Below are positions 50,824-51,550 of a DNA stretch of 51,550 bases, piece by piece (position 1 is the first letter of the stretch; each line of letters begins with the position of its first letter). This DNA comes from Solirhodobacter olei (GTDB lineage Bacteria > Pseudomonadota > Alphaproteobacteria > Rhodobacterales > Rhodobacteraceae). The translations under genes were made by a program, and so were the position numbers. Location of the stretch: assembly GCF_004010155.1 (NCBI RefSeq), contig NZ_RRYH01000036.1, positions 1-51,550 of the forward strand, read 5' to 3'. A model generated the notes under the pieces. That model ran no database searches. It was given only the letters and a program-made list of their open reading frames with translations, and was not told where the DNA came from.

Positions 50824-51327
50824 ATGACTGACACCAGCCAGACCATCGTGACGGCCGACCTCTACGACGCCCACCATGACATCGTTCAAGTCTGCACCTT
50901 GCAGTTCCGATCCTTCGGTCGCCGCACAAGCTTCTGTGGCCCCTGTGAGACTTTGAGGGTTTTTCAGGATCACACGCCTGTTCTCGCCGCAGTGGTGGAG
51001 CCGGGCAGGGGCAGAGTGCTGGTCGTCGATGCGGGCGGTGAGCTTAAGATTGGAGTGATGGGAGACCGCATTGCCGGAAAAGCGCAGGAGAATGGCTGGT
51101 CGGGTGTGGTCATCAATGGCGCCGTGCGCGACACAATGGGGCTGAACGCGATTGATATCGGGGTAAAGGCTCTTGGCGCCACTGCGCGGCGAAGTTGGGT
51201 CCCCGCTTCGTCCAGCCGCGGTCAAGAACTTAATTTCGGGGGTACCCGGTTTCGCGCGGGTGACTGGATCTACGCTGATCTCGATGCCGTCATTGTCTCC
51301 AATGAGCCACTCACCATAGGGAGATGA
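50824..51327 (+). CDS. RraA-family protein, aldolase-type
   Basis: The 167-aa protein has the RraA fold: N-terminal TADLYDAHHDIVQVCTLQF, then VLVVDAGGELKIGVMGDRIA, GWSGVVINGAVRD and LNFGGTRFRAGDWIYADLDA. E. coli RraA, an RNase E inhibitor, lacks the Asp of the RD pair. This protein keeps GAVRD, the motif of divalent-metal 4-hydroxy-4-methyl-2-oxoglutarate / oxaloacetate aldolase-decarboxylases. It is the last gene of the rightward operon (19 bases after the carboxypeptidase), so a catabolic carbon-carbon cleavage or decarboxylation is more likely than RNase control. Confidence 0.82.
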   Translation: MTDTSQTIVTADLYDAHHDIVQVCTLQFRSFGRRTSFCGPCETLRVFQDHTPVLAAVVEPGRGRVLVVDAGGELKIGVMGDRIAGKAQENGWSGVVINGAVRDTMGLNAIDIGVKALGATARRSWVPASSSRGQELNFGGTRFRAGDWIYADLDAVIVSNEPLTIGR

Positions 51328-51550
51328 CGCTTTCATCCGCGTCCGACAAGTGAACCCTCAACGACTCCAGCGCGTGAGTCTGGTTGCCCAAAGCCGTTCA
51401 AAGGCTGCGATCCGCGCTCGTAGTCCTGGATGCCGCAACAGCATCCGCTATGCCTCTGGCAGACATTTATATTACATAATCTCTATTATCGCCTTTTGCA
51501 TGTGCACGCGGGCACATTCTAAACTCGGTTGCGACAAATCCCCTATCCTG
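51328..51550. other. right-edge non-coding stretch
   Basis: No gene, hairpin or repeat was recognised after the RraA gene. The last 80 bases are AT-rich and could be an upstream region of a gene beyond the window. Confidence 0.3.

Overview
This 51.5-kb window is high-GC DNA from an alphaproteobacterium, most likely of the Rhodobacterales. That placement is inferred from protein family styles (non-phosphorylative sugar oxidation genes with a GbpR-like LysR, CUT2 sugar transporters, an IS5-group element) and not from a marker gene. No rRNA, tRNA, CRISPR array or replication origin was seen. The window reads as an accessory or catabolic region assembled from discrete modules.

Region 1 (1-4.0 kb) is a scarred accessory segment. 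It holds a remnant of one hipA, an intact hipBA toxin-antitoxin pair, and a dead IS5-family element whose transposase has an internal stop and lacks the segment carrying the catalytic Glu. Fragments of a probable NUDIX gene and a SAM-methyltransferase flank the element.

Region 2 (4.0-12.9 kb) is a divergent phosphorelay. Leftward run two paralogous response regulators (REC plus a degenerate GGDEF-like domain) and an HPt protein. Rightward run a MASE1-CHASE-PAS-PAS-PAS-HisKA-HATPase-REC hybrid kinase, a second PAS kinase and a single-domain response regulator.

Region 3 (12.9-27.7 kb) is a sugar-acid pathway of the Weimberg/L-arabinose type. It contains an AraD1/GguC-like FAH-fold protein, a Gfo/Idh aldose 1-dehydrogenase, a ketoglutarate-semialdehyde dehydrogenase and an IlvD/Edd aldonate dehydratase. 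A GbpR-like LysR and a UspA protein sit beside the first three. Two CUT2 sugar ABC transporters flank the dehydratase. The regulator at the head of this operon is unusual: a LacI-type helix-turn-helix fused to a complete GntR/FCD protein.

Region 4 (27.8-33.6 kb) encodes a Tat-exported molybdenum hydroxylase (Mo subunit, 2Fe-2S subunit, membrane-anchored triheme cytochrome c). Divergent from it are a cupredoxin and an FTR1 iron permease, a partial Ftr-type iron uptake system.

Region 5 (33.6-37.8 kb) is gene-poor and mosaic, with lower-GC stretches, a LysR/phytanoyl-CoA-dioxygenase divergent pair and two small unknown proteins.

Region 6 (37.8-51.3 kb) is the most coherent candidate for an undescribed system. 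A GntR regulator heads a leftward chain of creatininase-family amidohydrolase, ketopantoate-reductase-like protein, SDR, M20 peptidase and AstE/AspA-type deacylase. Every junction is an ATGA overlap. Divergently run a Dpp/Opp-type peptide transporter (SBP, two permeases, two ATPases, again ATGA-coupled), an M32 carboxypeptidase and an RraA-family aldolase. An exact 11-bp inverted pair of sites lies in the divergent promoter. Together they look like a dedicated uptake and stepwise hydrolysis route for an unknown peptide-like or N-acylated, possibly cyclic amide, compound.
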